Translations under genes and position numbers: made by a program | DNA from: Scolanthus callimorphus | Lineage: Eukaryota > Cnidaria > Anthozoa > Actiniaria > Edwardsiidae | NCBI GenBank assembly: GCA_033964015.1 | Contig: JAWWUD010000102.1 | Span: 1 to 64,000 of the forward strand | Direction: 5' to 3' | Length of the DNA stretch: 64,000 bases | Part shown: piece by piece, positions 12,601-24,600 of the stretch | Numbering within the stretch: the first letter of the stretch is position 1 | Layout: the number at the start of each line of letters is the position of its first letter | Notes under the pieces: model-generated | Databases searched by the model: none | What the model was told of the DNA's origin: nothing | Seen by the model: the letters and a program-made list of their open reading frames with translations, nothing else

Positions 12601-15600
12601 TGTGTCATGTGACTCGTTCACTCCACTTGTGTAAGGAAAGCGGTCAAAAGATTTGTACTCGAATGGAATCCGATTTTATCACGGGAGGTGGTAGGTCCCG
12701 GTTGTACCTACCCACCCTTTTATTCAATGCCCATTTTCTCCATGCTCAAGTAAGGGATGTTGGATGTTATTGCATGGATATGTTGCTCTCGCTATAAAGA
12801 AGACGGTGCTGAGCCAATCCTTTGTATTTATTTTATTATTGTACGAGATATTCGCAGTTAAAAATGCCTAAAGGAAGGTTGGCTGCGGCATACACCCACC
12901 CCACAGGGTCCCATTTGAATACAGATGTTTTGTCCACATCCTTATTCTAATCCAGTACGGTTGGCACGTTAGCATTATGTTGATAATGTCGACAAAGACT
13001 GAATAGTGCTATATGAAAAATCCCGGACCATAGCTGGACGGCAACCGAGAAGGTAAAACTTGATTTTAATTTCAAAAGAAACTAACTAGAAAGCAAGTTG
13101 GGTGCAACAAGTGGGTCAGATGTTTTCTTTGACTCGATATTGTTTCAGCTTGTTATGAGTGCTTCTGTTTATTTCTGTGTGTAGCGTTAAGCCTGGAGGT
13201 GGAGCTGTTGGTGCGCGCGCATGAGTGCCACACCATGGCATGCAACATGGAGGGTATAGCAAGCGTGCTCAAGAGCGGGAACGGCTGACCACGGCACTCG
13301 CGGACGCGCAAGAATATCGGCTAATGGTGAGCATGATAACGAGGAATCTGCTTAGAGGCAACAGTCCAGTTTCGAATTCTCTGCTCTACCGCTGAATAGG
13401 CATCGGCGGCGCATAAATACAGTGAAAGCCTCGGTTTGAAGTAGAAAAAGTTGTGAATACCGACGAGAAACTGATGAAGCTTGAATGGAGACAATAGACA
13501 AAACTTTTTGGACTCGTTAGTATTCGCAACTTTCGGGTTCAAATCGAGGCTCCCACTGTATTTATGCGCCGTTGATGCCTATTCAGCGGTAGAGTAGAGA
13601 ATTCGAAACTGAACTATTATTGGATGAGTTTTTTGTGATATCCAGAATAAACAATATCGAGACCTGGTTCCACTTGGTGAGTCATTGTTTATTCCGAATT
13701 CAATAATTGTTATGTGGCTAAATGTAATTTAAGGCGTAGTTAAAACCCGAGACTGTGCATGCGTGCGCTTCTCATAGATCTACTGTGGGGCGGCCTTGCA
13801 GGATTAGGGGTACACCACGTGGGGGTATCCAATGTCAGCGTCCTTTAAGACTTGACAGCGCCCTGAAGCATTTCCATTGTGTGCTTGGCACTGCGCGCGC
13901 TCTCTAGTGCCAATTCTTCTGTGCGGCCTTACTTCGCTAAACGCTTTGGTTTTGCCCGTCCCGGCGAAGTTGGTAACCAATATTCTCGCTGGGAAATATG
14001 TCGACCTGAGTGACCTGCCCTCGTCAAATCTAGCAGCACACAGCACCGAACAAGAGCCCCAGTTGTTGTTGGATGGCCACCTTGTCCTCACCAACACCAC
14101 GCGTAAAGCAAAGCGTCGCATCGAAGACATCGCCGGGTGGACGGAGGCGTTCTCCATTTACACTCTCATCTGGGGGACTAACTTCCCTAGTCGGTGGCGC
14201 GACCTCACACAATACAAGCTGTTAATCCTGCGCACGTATCGGCAGTTTGGCGGACGAGTATGGTTGACCTATGACCAGGCCTTTCGTGAACATGCTGCGG
14301 CCACAAACCTTACTAACTGGTCTGAGCTAAATGCCCAGCTCTTCAACTTTCACGCCGCTGGTGCTCCGCTGCGTTACTCGGGCGAATCTCAAGGTCAGTC
14401 GTCGCCGCGCGAAGCGTCGGGTTCTTCAGGCGCGGTGATTGTGTGCCGCTCTTGGAACTTCCCTGTCTGTAAATATGCCCATCGCTGCGAGATGTGTTCG
14501 GGAGCCCATCGCCAGCCACAGTGCCCTGATCCGCAGAATCACACAGCGCGAGAGACAGCAACGTGGAGGCGTACACCGAGCCGTGAGAGATCATCGCCTC
14601 CTCCGTCGGCCGCTGCTAAATACCACAAGCCTTCGCACGAGGGAGATAAGTAAACAGTGAACTTTAATCGGTTAATAGAACGAATCGCATGGTTCTCCGA
14701 GACCGTAAGTTGACTCAATGTGTCTGTTCAACTCATTACCCAGTGTTCGTGACTTATTTGTGTATTGTGCCTGTATTTGTGTGCGCCCGGCTCGAGGCAG
14801 ACTATAGTCGCTGCACGCTTTGCACACGTTGGTGCACGCTTTAGTCTGTGGCGCTGCAGTGCGCTACACACGATATTTGTAATTTGCTAGCTTATTCTGG
14901 TTTTGGTAAAATATCTTGGTTTCATTTACAATCTTTGGCTTCGCATGCCGCGTATTTGTCAGTTAAGTTGCAATTAGCAGCGTTCGTGCATGTCGTTGGA
15001 TTAGCTCTAGCTCTATCCCGTCTTTAGGACATCGACTCTGGTTGCTAGCGTTGCTTGCGCTTCGAGACTGGCTTGTCTCGAATTTCACGTACAGTGGGAT
15101 CCATTTCTGGGTCGTGCGCGTCGCAGTAGCACAGTGTGTATATCAGTGCATGTGGTTATCTAATGAGCCTTGTTTTATAAGAGCGTGGCCTTGGCAATAT
15201 AGTCCCTAGCATTCCGCGAAGATAAGTGCGCTCCGCATTTTAGCCACCGTGCACCGTGTTATGTTTTATTTGCATTCGTTTATTTGTAATTCGCTTAGTC
15301 AGGCTTGGTTCGATCTGCGACGGGTTTTAATTACTTCTTTTTGGGCATTCGCGTGCCTCGTAATTTTCTCTACGATCATAGTTGCAATAGCAATATTTGC
15401 ATGCGGCTGTTATAGGTCTAGCCGTGTCGGTAAGGCCAATCGGCTCGGTTCCTACAAGGTTGTAAGCACCTCGGGACTGTCTTATTTACATTACTTCGGT
15501 GCATTACTTCGAAGGCGTGCAATGGGTATCAGTGCTTTGTGGGCGTTCTTTCAATGAGACGGTTTTTGGGCGTCGCGAGCAGCATTTGTGTGCACGCGGT

Positions 15601-18600
15601 TATCTAATCAGAGCGCTATCTCTGGAAGATCGCGACACTGACGTGCATTGGTAGTTGTAATGCGCTTAATTTTCAGGTGGTTCGATAGCCATCTGCTTTC
15701 AATTACATCTCTTTAGCGATTGCGTGCCTCGTTTTATCCTCAGTTACGGGCAACGAGCAATAGTTTGCTTAAGGCGCGTTTGTCCTATGCGTATATCAGT
15801 ACGTCGCGGGCCTTTTCGCAGTGATTGCTTCTGGGCGTCATGAGCAGCGTTTGTGTGCATGGGGTCGGTGCATTACTTCGAAGGCGTGCAATGGGTATCA
15901 GTGCTTTGTGGGCGTTCTTTCATGAGACTGTTTTTGGGCGTCGCGAGCAGCATTTGTGTGCACGCGGTTATCTAATCAGAGCGCTATCTCTGGAAGATCG
16001 CGACACTGACGTGCATTGGTAGTTGTAATGCGCTTAATTTTCAGGTTGGTTCGATAGCCGTCTGGTTTCAATTACATCTCTTTAGCGATTGCGTGCCTCG
16101 TTTTATCCTCAGTTACGGGCAATGAGCAATAGTTTGCTTAAGGCGCGTTTGTCCTATGCGTATATCAGTACGTCGCGGGCCTTTTCGCAGTGATTGCTTT
16201 TGGGCGTCATGAGCAGCGTTTGTGTGCATGGGGTTATCTAGACGGCCTTGAGCCTTGTTTTCGTATGAGAGCGCTATCTGTGCAACATGATACAATTATC
16301 GTCTTTGGGCGCCGGGTTGTCGCGTATAATGTCATTTTTGACTATCTGTCGCGCGCAAGCCAGGTTCGAGGAACATTCAACTTAACGTTAGGATATTTAT
16401 CCGGTGTTTTAGGGTAACCCGTTGACCGCCTCACCGATCAGTCGCTAGTCTCTAGTTGCTTTCTCGCATAGGCTCGTACCCTTTTAACATTGCCGAGATA
16501 ATTTGCGCCGAGAACCGACACTCAGCAGTTCAACCTTTCTCTTAGCGTGTCAGGCTACCCGGAGTTCCCCCCCCCCCCCCTTTAACCTTGTACGGAAACG
16601 ATCAGGGTGGGCGGAAGCGCATAGTGTTGCTGTCGCAAGACTCGCTAGTCGCTGGCTCTAAGCGTTGTGCTATCTATTAGACCACGTCGGTATTGGGGGC
16701 CCCCGCGTGTTTTCTCTAGAGTGTATAATGGCCGAAGGTGTTTATCTGCCGAGATACGCGTGCGACCTGAGAGAGTCCGTGTGACTGCACAGAGCTTTGT
16801 GAGACGTGGACGGCCATTTGAGTGCGGCGGTCGAAGTGTGTTGTGCGCTTGTCACGGGCCTATTGCAACGTAGTCGGAGATCCTGGTGCTTGGATGGGTT
16901 TGGGGTTTAGGGTTCCATGGCAACCGGTGCCATGCCCCCCCTTCTTTCCCAAGCACCCTATAGAGGGTTGGGTGGTGGGCGTGGCCCCGTTGCCATGGAA
17001 ACGCTGCGCTGCCGGACGGAGGCGCCCATCATAGCATCCTGGTACCTAACCCCAAACCCATCAGTCGACGGGTTTTTAAATGTGGCTAAATGTAATTTAA
17101 GGCGTAGTTAAAACCCGAGACTGTGCATGCGTGCGCTTCTCATAGATCTACTGTGGGGCGGCCTTGCAGGATTAGGGGTACACCACGTGGGGGTATCCAA
17201 TGTCAGCGTCCTTTAAGACTTGACAGCGCCCTGAAGCATTTCCATTGTGTGCTTGGCACTGCGCGCGCTCTCTAGTGCCAATTCTTCTGTGCGGCCTTAC
17301 TTCGCTAAACGCTTTCCCACCCTCCCGCCCTTCGATGGGTAAGGGGGGATGAGGTAAGTATATTCCACTGAGAACTCGTCTTAGTGTGACAGGTACTGGG
17401 TGGTGGGCGTGGCCCCGTTGCCATGGAAACGCTGCGCTGCCGGACGGAGGCGCCCATCATAGCATCCTGGTACCTAACCCCAAACCCATCAGTCGACGGG
17501 TTTTTAATTATTATACATTGATTCACTAAAAATACTTTTGCGATGATCAAGTTAGCTTTTCTGTCAAGCAGTTTCTTTTACACAAGCGCCTTGTTAAATA
17601 GTCCCATGATGCTCTAGTTCCATAATGCATTGCGCGCGTAGAATCAAGAATCAGCTAGCTGATTCTTCAAGAATGTAATGTAATGTAGGCACTTGTATAC
17701 CGCAAATATCATATGAATATGTTCAAGCGGTTTACAGATGTGGACATGTCTGATCCCTAAAATGCGGACTGCGATTTATACAATGCAGTTTACAATCATG
17801 AGTGGTTGTTAGATTACATTCTGTGGTGAGCACTGTGATTGTTTAACGTCCCTCGCATAGTGGTTAAGTGTAGTGGGCTGAGAGACGGGACCTCGGTTTT
17901 ATTGTCTCATCCGAAAGACGTGAAACACAGGAGAAATGACGAATCACTTCAACCCACGATGGACACAAGGTTCGAAACAGCAGAGAAAAATCCCAACTGC
18001 CCCCGACTGGGATTCGAACCCGGTGCACAGAGGTGAGAGGCAAACGCTTTACACGCTGCGCCACCCGTGCTTCACTGCAAACAAGACCCTCAATGTGCGT
18101 GATTCCCAAAGTAAAGCGCGCACTCTTAGCCAATCAGAATCGAGATAGTGAGTACAATGTATAATAATTACTTGTATATGAAATACAAAAATGGACGCAG
18201 TATGTGATTTTTTGTTTGTTTATTTATTTGTTTGTTTTGCCTGTTTGTTTGATTGATTGATTGTTTGTTTGTTTGTTTGTTATGTCATTCAGTAGCAAAA
18301 ATATTTGGGCACATTTTGTTGTTCTCGTAATTATACTAAAATGCTGACTATTCATTGTCTATTCCAGGTTCGCCTGCTGACGGGAGTTGGTCGCTTCAGG
18401 GAGATGTCCTACATATTTGACACGTTAATGAGGCACCATCATTTTGAACTGCTGTGCCAGAAAGGCATTGATAAGGTGAATACACCCTCCCCCTTCCCCT
18501 CTCACATTGTCGATTCGACGTTGATGAGCACTAGGTTCTTGCAAGAAAGTTGTAACAATAGAAAAATGTGATGACCCCTTTCTTTAAGCAATAAAAGTAC

Positions 18601-21600
18601 TTTCCGCGTGCTCTCTGCTTTCTTACAAACACGAGGGGGATGTTGGGAGAACTGATCAAAACTTGAAAGACACGAGCCGAAGGCGAGTGTCTTTCAAGTT
18701 TTATCAGTTCGACCAACATTCCCCGAGTGTTTGTAAGAAACCAGAGAGCACGCAGAAAGTATTTTTATTGCTTTTAGAAAATAACATGCACACGCGCGAC
18801 AGCGTTGCGTGACAATCGTGTTTCTCAGGTCTCTTACAAACACGCTTTTTAACCAATCAGAATGCGCACATTCACAATACAACATAGGTGTTATTTTCTA
18901 ATATAATTTGATACATGTTTACTTGAGGTGTGTTCCAAAAAATAAAGTCAAAGCAAAAAGAAGTGTCCTACAAGTTTTGTTATTTAGGACGAGAGGCGAG
19001 ACTCTTCCTAACAGAAACCTATAAGTGACTTGAAACGTGTAACAGTCAAACATCTCTTCGATAACAAGCGTGACCACATTCAAACATGTCAAGGTACAAA
19101 TCTTGACCATATTTGGAGGCCGGTTTCAACGATCGAAATCGCGAGAGCCAATCGGAAGTGTGCTAAATGCACACGAAATTAGTTCTCAACGTCAGCATGC
19201 GCGCGCGCTTTTAAACCAACGGCAAACTGGTGGAATGCGCGCGCGATTATAGGCAACGAAACGTGCTTATTTTAGCAGAATCTTTAACTTAATCATGGTA
19301 AAAAACAAATTGAGTGAGGTTTGATGTTGTCTGGACTCGTATTTACCACTTTTCTCGCTTTCCCTAGCCAAATACACGGATTTGTAAAACACAGCGAAAC
19401 ACCACCCATTATTGCCTCGCTTTTCATTGATTCCCAAATATGGTTAAGATTTGTACCTACCATTTGAATGTGGTCACGCTTGGTACGCTGTTACACGTTT
19501 CAACTCACTTATATTTTCTGGTCCTAAGCAATATGTTACAATTGTTGTCCACTTCTGTTTGTTGCATTTCAAATGGTTTCTGTCGTGGCTTTCAGGCCCG
19601 TAGCTCGCTTGCTTTGAGGGGGGTTCGCTGTCCTCAGTTTTTTCTCAAAAAACTGTATATGGCAAATTTATAGGATTTTGCTTTGTTTCCTACCTGCTTT
19701 GTGACCAAAAATCTGATTTTTCTAGCCCCAATGATGGTTCGTTGTCCTCCGTTTTTTTTTTTTCAGAAAAAAAAACCTGTACAAACCAAATTTAAAGCAT
19801 TTGTTGCTCCTTCCTACCTATTTTGTGACCAAAAACCTGATTTTTATAGATGTTTCTATTTTTTCTAGCATGGACAACACATGGAATTCCTGCAGAAACC
19901 CATCCATGGGAAAAGCGGAATTTCCCAAGCCAAATGCATGGGAAGTGTTCGGAATTCACATGGAAATTGAGCTTTTCCCATGGATGGGTTACTGCAGAAA
20001 TTCCTAGTGCAAGGCCCTAGATTTATCGTTGACAAATTTAATTTTGGTCTGTTGTTTACACAGGAAAACAAGCTGAAGGTAGCCCTGCTTGAGTACCTCA
20101 AGCGCTGTCACCCTGGCGACCATGAGAAATATTCCATGGTAGCCGTGCATTTTAACATGTTCCGAGAGATAGCTGACACGTGGAGGAAATCAGCGACCAC
20201 TCAGCTGCACGAGCTACGAGATCAACAAATTGGTAAATCTAATGTGGTATTGACAACTAAGGTTTTTTGGAGGAAATATGCGAGGAATGTGTGTCCTTTT
20301 TCTGACAATCAAAAAGATATTACATAAAACCGTGAACGCGTGAAACGAAGGCAGGAACAAATGGTTTGCAGTACATCTAACAATGCAAATGCACACTAGA
20401 AGCAAACAGTGGCTGGTTGTGAGCTTGAGAGAAGACGATAACTGAAATGCTGATAATATATTTCCCTTGTCCATTCCCCTTTGTCCGAGGCTACTGGGTT
20501 TTTTTTTCAGCTGGCAAGCCTGAGTTACAGTCCAAACTGAACAACATCATGCGATCGTTCTGCTACGCCTCTGACTACTTTACCAAGGTAATTATTACAA
20601 GGCACACAGTATTAAAGGAACATACGCACCCTGCCCATAGAGCAGATTTCGTATGACTGTGAAAAGTACCGTGACACGGCGCGGTACGGTCACGGTCGCG
20701 GAGCGGTACAACTTTGTTGTTATTATTACATACGGGACAGAATACACGGTTGTCTGTGAGAGAGCGTCTCGGTGCATAGCATAATGATTTCTCTAAGTCA
20801 CAGCGCGCTTCAACTTTATCTATACTATTATAATCGGGTTGTCTGCGCAAACGTTTCTGATTGGCTAAATCGTTCGCACTCACTCCGCTTAGGCCCGAAG
20901 CTATGTCGCCAAAAGAAGTTCACAAACCCACAGAGAAGGTGGAAATCTCGCGAGTGAGCGTGTTTTGGTTGGAAAAAATTCACCCTGGGCTAAGTTCTAA
21001 TTCAAGCGATTTCTTAAGCGAGGGACTAAGCTGCCATCGCCGCCATTTTGAAATCTCCCACAGAACTTGAAAAAGAACTCAGTTCGCACAGCCGAAAGCA
21101 CCATAGCCATTCAGACCTAAATGGTTCTGTCACAGATGCTGTCAGGAATGTGCAGGGAAAATGGTTATTCGAAAGCTTTGAGTTGAGAAAATATTTCATT
21201 CAGCTTGAACAAATGTACACCAGTGCCTTGCTTTCCTGTTCGCGCGCTAAGGCGAAATGAGTGACAAATTTACACAAAGCAAAGCCATGAATACTATTCT
21301 CAAAGTGTAAATCCTTACGCTGTATCGCAAAACAAAGGACACACACCCGAAGAGAAGAAGGAAATCTCTCAAGTGGGCGTGTTTTTGTTGGAAAAGATTC
21401 ACCTTTGGCTAAGTTCTAATTCAAGCGATTTTTTCAGCGAGGGACAAAGCCGCCATCGCGGCCATGTTGAAATCTCCCACATAAACTAAAAAAGAACTCA
21501 TTTCCCTCAGCCGAAAGCACCATAGACATTCAAAACTAAATGGTTCTATTACAGATTACTTACTGTTATGTGCAGGGATAATTTTAATTCGAAAGATTTG

Positions 21601-24600
21601 AGCTGAGAAAAATTTTCATTTATGTTTGAACAAACTTACACCACTGCCACTGCCTACAGAGCGCACGCCATGAATGAAATTCTCTAAAAAACCCTATGAT
21701 AAACTAAAAATTTCTTAGAACAATTTTACTTTACCTGTTTCTTCTCTTCCCTTACCGAGATATAATAAGCATACTAAAAATTCCGAAGTCAAATGGGTTT
21801 TCTGTGTAATAGGCTTGCGTTTTCAATTTAAGCGGGTTCTTCGGACTTAGACAGATTTGAGAGCCGTACTGAGTCACACGACACACGTGCGTCATTTTCT
21901 CCACCAAAATCAGGGAGACCAGTGCAAAACATACAAATAAGGCTCTGGGGCTCAGTTCATTTATTTCGGCATGCGGCATGGGGTCTTTCTTGAAGGGAGG
22001 TCATTAGTAATGTAAATGAGCAGTTTATGGAAGGGGGACTCAAGTTGAGTCTTCTAGCGTCACGAAGTGACGGGCTGTTTTCTTGTAATACTTTATTTGG
22101 AGCGTTTTGACAGCTGCTCTGGCGTTTCAAATGCAGATAAAACGCAACCAAGTTTGAAGAGAAAGTGCTATGCACCATTGTCGTACAAATCCTATTCAGT
22201 TCACTAAATGGTGCGATGGAAATGGTTGCTTTGTGCATGTCGACCATTTTTGGAACCCCTTTAAAATGGCGGATATCTGACGGTGTTTGCTTTCGCCTTT
22301 CCTTGCTAAACAGGAGGGTTGTCTCTTACACGCCCAGCAGTGCCTCAAGCAAGCCAGGCTGGTCCAGCTCCAGATTCATCTTCTTCCGTCCGGTGTCCGG
22401 GTCATCAATTTAGACGAGAGCAGCCTAAAGAAATTCCTAAAGCATCACACACACTTCTTTGAGGTAATCGGCTTTTAGATTCCAATTTTGACAACTGCTG
22501 TCTCGCTTTCAAGTAATGTTTGGCTTCAACTTTTCCATCTAGTAACACGGAGTAACACAGCTGCGAGCGGAAAAGGGTTAACATAACAACCTTAGAATGG
22601 TTGGAACGTTAGATAGTCCAACGAATTTAGTCCAACGTATTTTGTTTATTTATTTATTCGTTTTGTTTTGTACTGTTTTTTTTTCGTCTCCCATATCCCG
22701 TTAGCACCAGGCAAATAGTGACTGATAAAAATCCAGTCGGATAATGTCCCAAACTCGAGCGGATAAAGGATAGCATCAGATTTAGGCATCGAGTACCCCT
22801 CTCTAGGCCTCCTTTTTTCACAGGCTAGACAAAGATCAGTTCTGAATATCAATGTAGGACAGTGAATAGAACATCATTGGAAATTTTCAAATTGATATTG
22901 CTCGAATTGTAAGCGCGTGGTGCGTTGCTCAATTTAGAAGAAACATGTGAGCTAATTAACCATTATCCTGCGAGATTACGCAGAATATCGTCTGATACTT
23001 AGCCGACGAGGGACGAAGTCCCGAGTTGGCTAAAATCAGACGATATTCTGCAAAATCGAGCAGGATAATGGTTTTATTATTCAGCACATCGATAGCACAA
23101 AAACCCCCGAAAAAAATGACTTTGTGTATTATTTACGAGCTCAAAACATCATATTTTCCTCAGAGACGGATATCGCAGGATAGCTGTCTTGTACAGAAGA
23201 CAGCTATTGGCGTTCCAATGACCATATTTGGGCAGTGCATCGATGTGCTGAATAATAATGAGTGTTTTGCCCCAGCTGCAACTAGCATCAAAAATGTTAG
23301 AGTTATGTCATATGATTGTGTCTTGACCACAGATATACAACGGCAACTACTGTTTTCGTTTCCAAATTGTTCTTACCGCTAATTGTTGTTATTATACATT
23401 GAACTCACTATCGCAAAGCTGATTGGCCGGGAGCACACAATCAATTCTCTATGTCGCGTGAACTTGACATGCTAAATGCAATATCTGCAGCGGATATTGC
23501 ATTTAGCATGTCAAGTTCAAAGTCGGCTCGTTCCCATTAGCCTCGTTCGCGTCTTCATTTTCAATTTGAACAAAGCCATTTTGAATCAAGTCATTTGGCA
23601 TCGTATCAATTTATCTTTTTTTAAATGTATAATAAAACAATGATTTAATTCGGTTTTCGAATGACATCGTGAGTTAGCGACACCTCGTGCACAGGCCTCG
23701 GTTTTGCTAACTCACGAGGTCATGCTCAACCTCATCCAATAATTGCTTATTTTTATTGGCCAGGCTCTTCTTGTAGTTGACGCGTACGAGAAACGTGGCG
23801 CCAACTTATGGGTGGACTCTGTCTATAATCACGTGGTACTCGGAGGGGACTTCAAGTACTGGCAGGACCTCAAATCTGTCATGTCTCTCACCAGTTTGCT
23901 GTTTGTTGACGTCGCTAACAAGTGAGTGGGTTGACAAAGGGACATTTATCTCGTACAATTTCAAGCTGCTGATGTATAGAAAGAGGTAAAAAAAAAACGA
24001 CGCGTCTGGATCCGGATGGAAAATGAATATATTCATTATCATATTTTCCCGCCTCTGATTGGTTTTGTCCCCGATTGGAGGAACGGTTCATTTGGTTCAG
24101 CAATCAGCAAATATGTCTAGGTGACTAGAAACGCGCAACGAAATGGTAAGGTGGTATGACGTCATCGAGACGTCATCGGTGACGCCCAGGTTTAGAAAAG
24201 GTATCAAACTGACTGGGAGCTCCGCTTTTAGGCACTGCCTATATCTATATTTAATCATTTGTAGAAACGCAGTGATGAAATGTTTCAACGTCTTACGTTC
24301 ATGGTGTGTTGGACGTCCAAATCAAGAAAGTTTGATTTTTTTGTGCGCTCCTTATTTGTTTCAAAACAAGAAATTAATAATTGAAAATTAATAATTTGAT
24401 GACCATGTAGAACTCTAGTGACGTCAGCCGTTTGATAAATGTCAGCCGCGGTTCTATATCTGGGATTTTACCAGGAATAGAGTCCTAAAGTGATGACGTC
24501 ACAAAAAAAACATTTTCGATTTAATCAATAGCTCAGTTCATAAGGTTTTGAACTGTGTCTAAAATACCGTGATTTGTTAAAGATATATATTCAGCAGGCC

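Larger units (their letters stand above)
13712..17507 (+). mobile_element. Ngaro/PAT-type YR retroelement with split direct repeats, non-autonomous
   Basis: The 3,796-bp element has the order A1 (13,712-13,947), interior, B1 (16,969-17,079), A2 (17,080-17,315), B2 (17,397-17,507). A1 and A2 are 236 bp each and B1 and B2 111 bp each, seemingly identical. This split-direct-repeat layout is characteristic of PAT/Ngaro/VIPER-type tyrosine-recombinase retrotransposons. The flanks (AATTGTT on the left, TTATTATACA on the right) join to AATTGTTTTATTATACA, the uninterrupted sequence of the same MITE at 41.8 kb, so no target site was duplicated, as expected for recombinase-mediated insertion. A gag-like frame is present but no reverse transcriptase, RNase H or recombinase, so it depends on another element. 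Confidence 0.85.

Noticed and set aside
15249..15557. 102-codon frame with a hydrophobic segment inside the YR element
   Set aside because: It runs into the tandem duplication and resembles no retroelement protein; probably chance.
18008..18072. tRNA gene on the minus strand
   Set aside because: A and B boxes are present but it continues into a SINE body and the cloverleaf ends are not closed.
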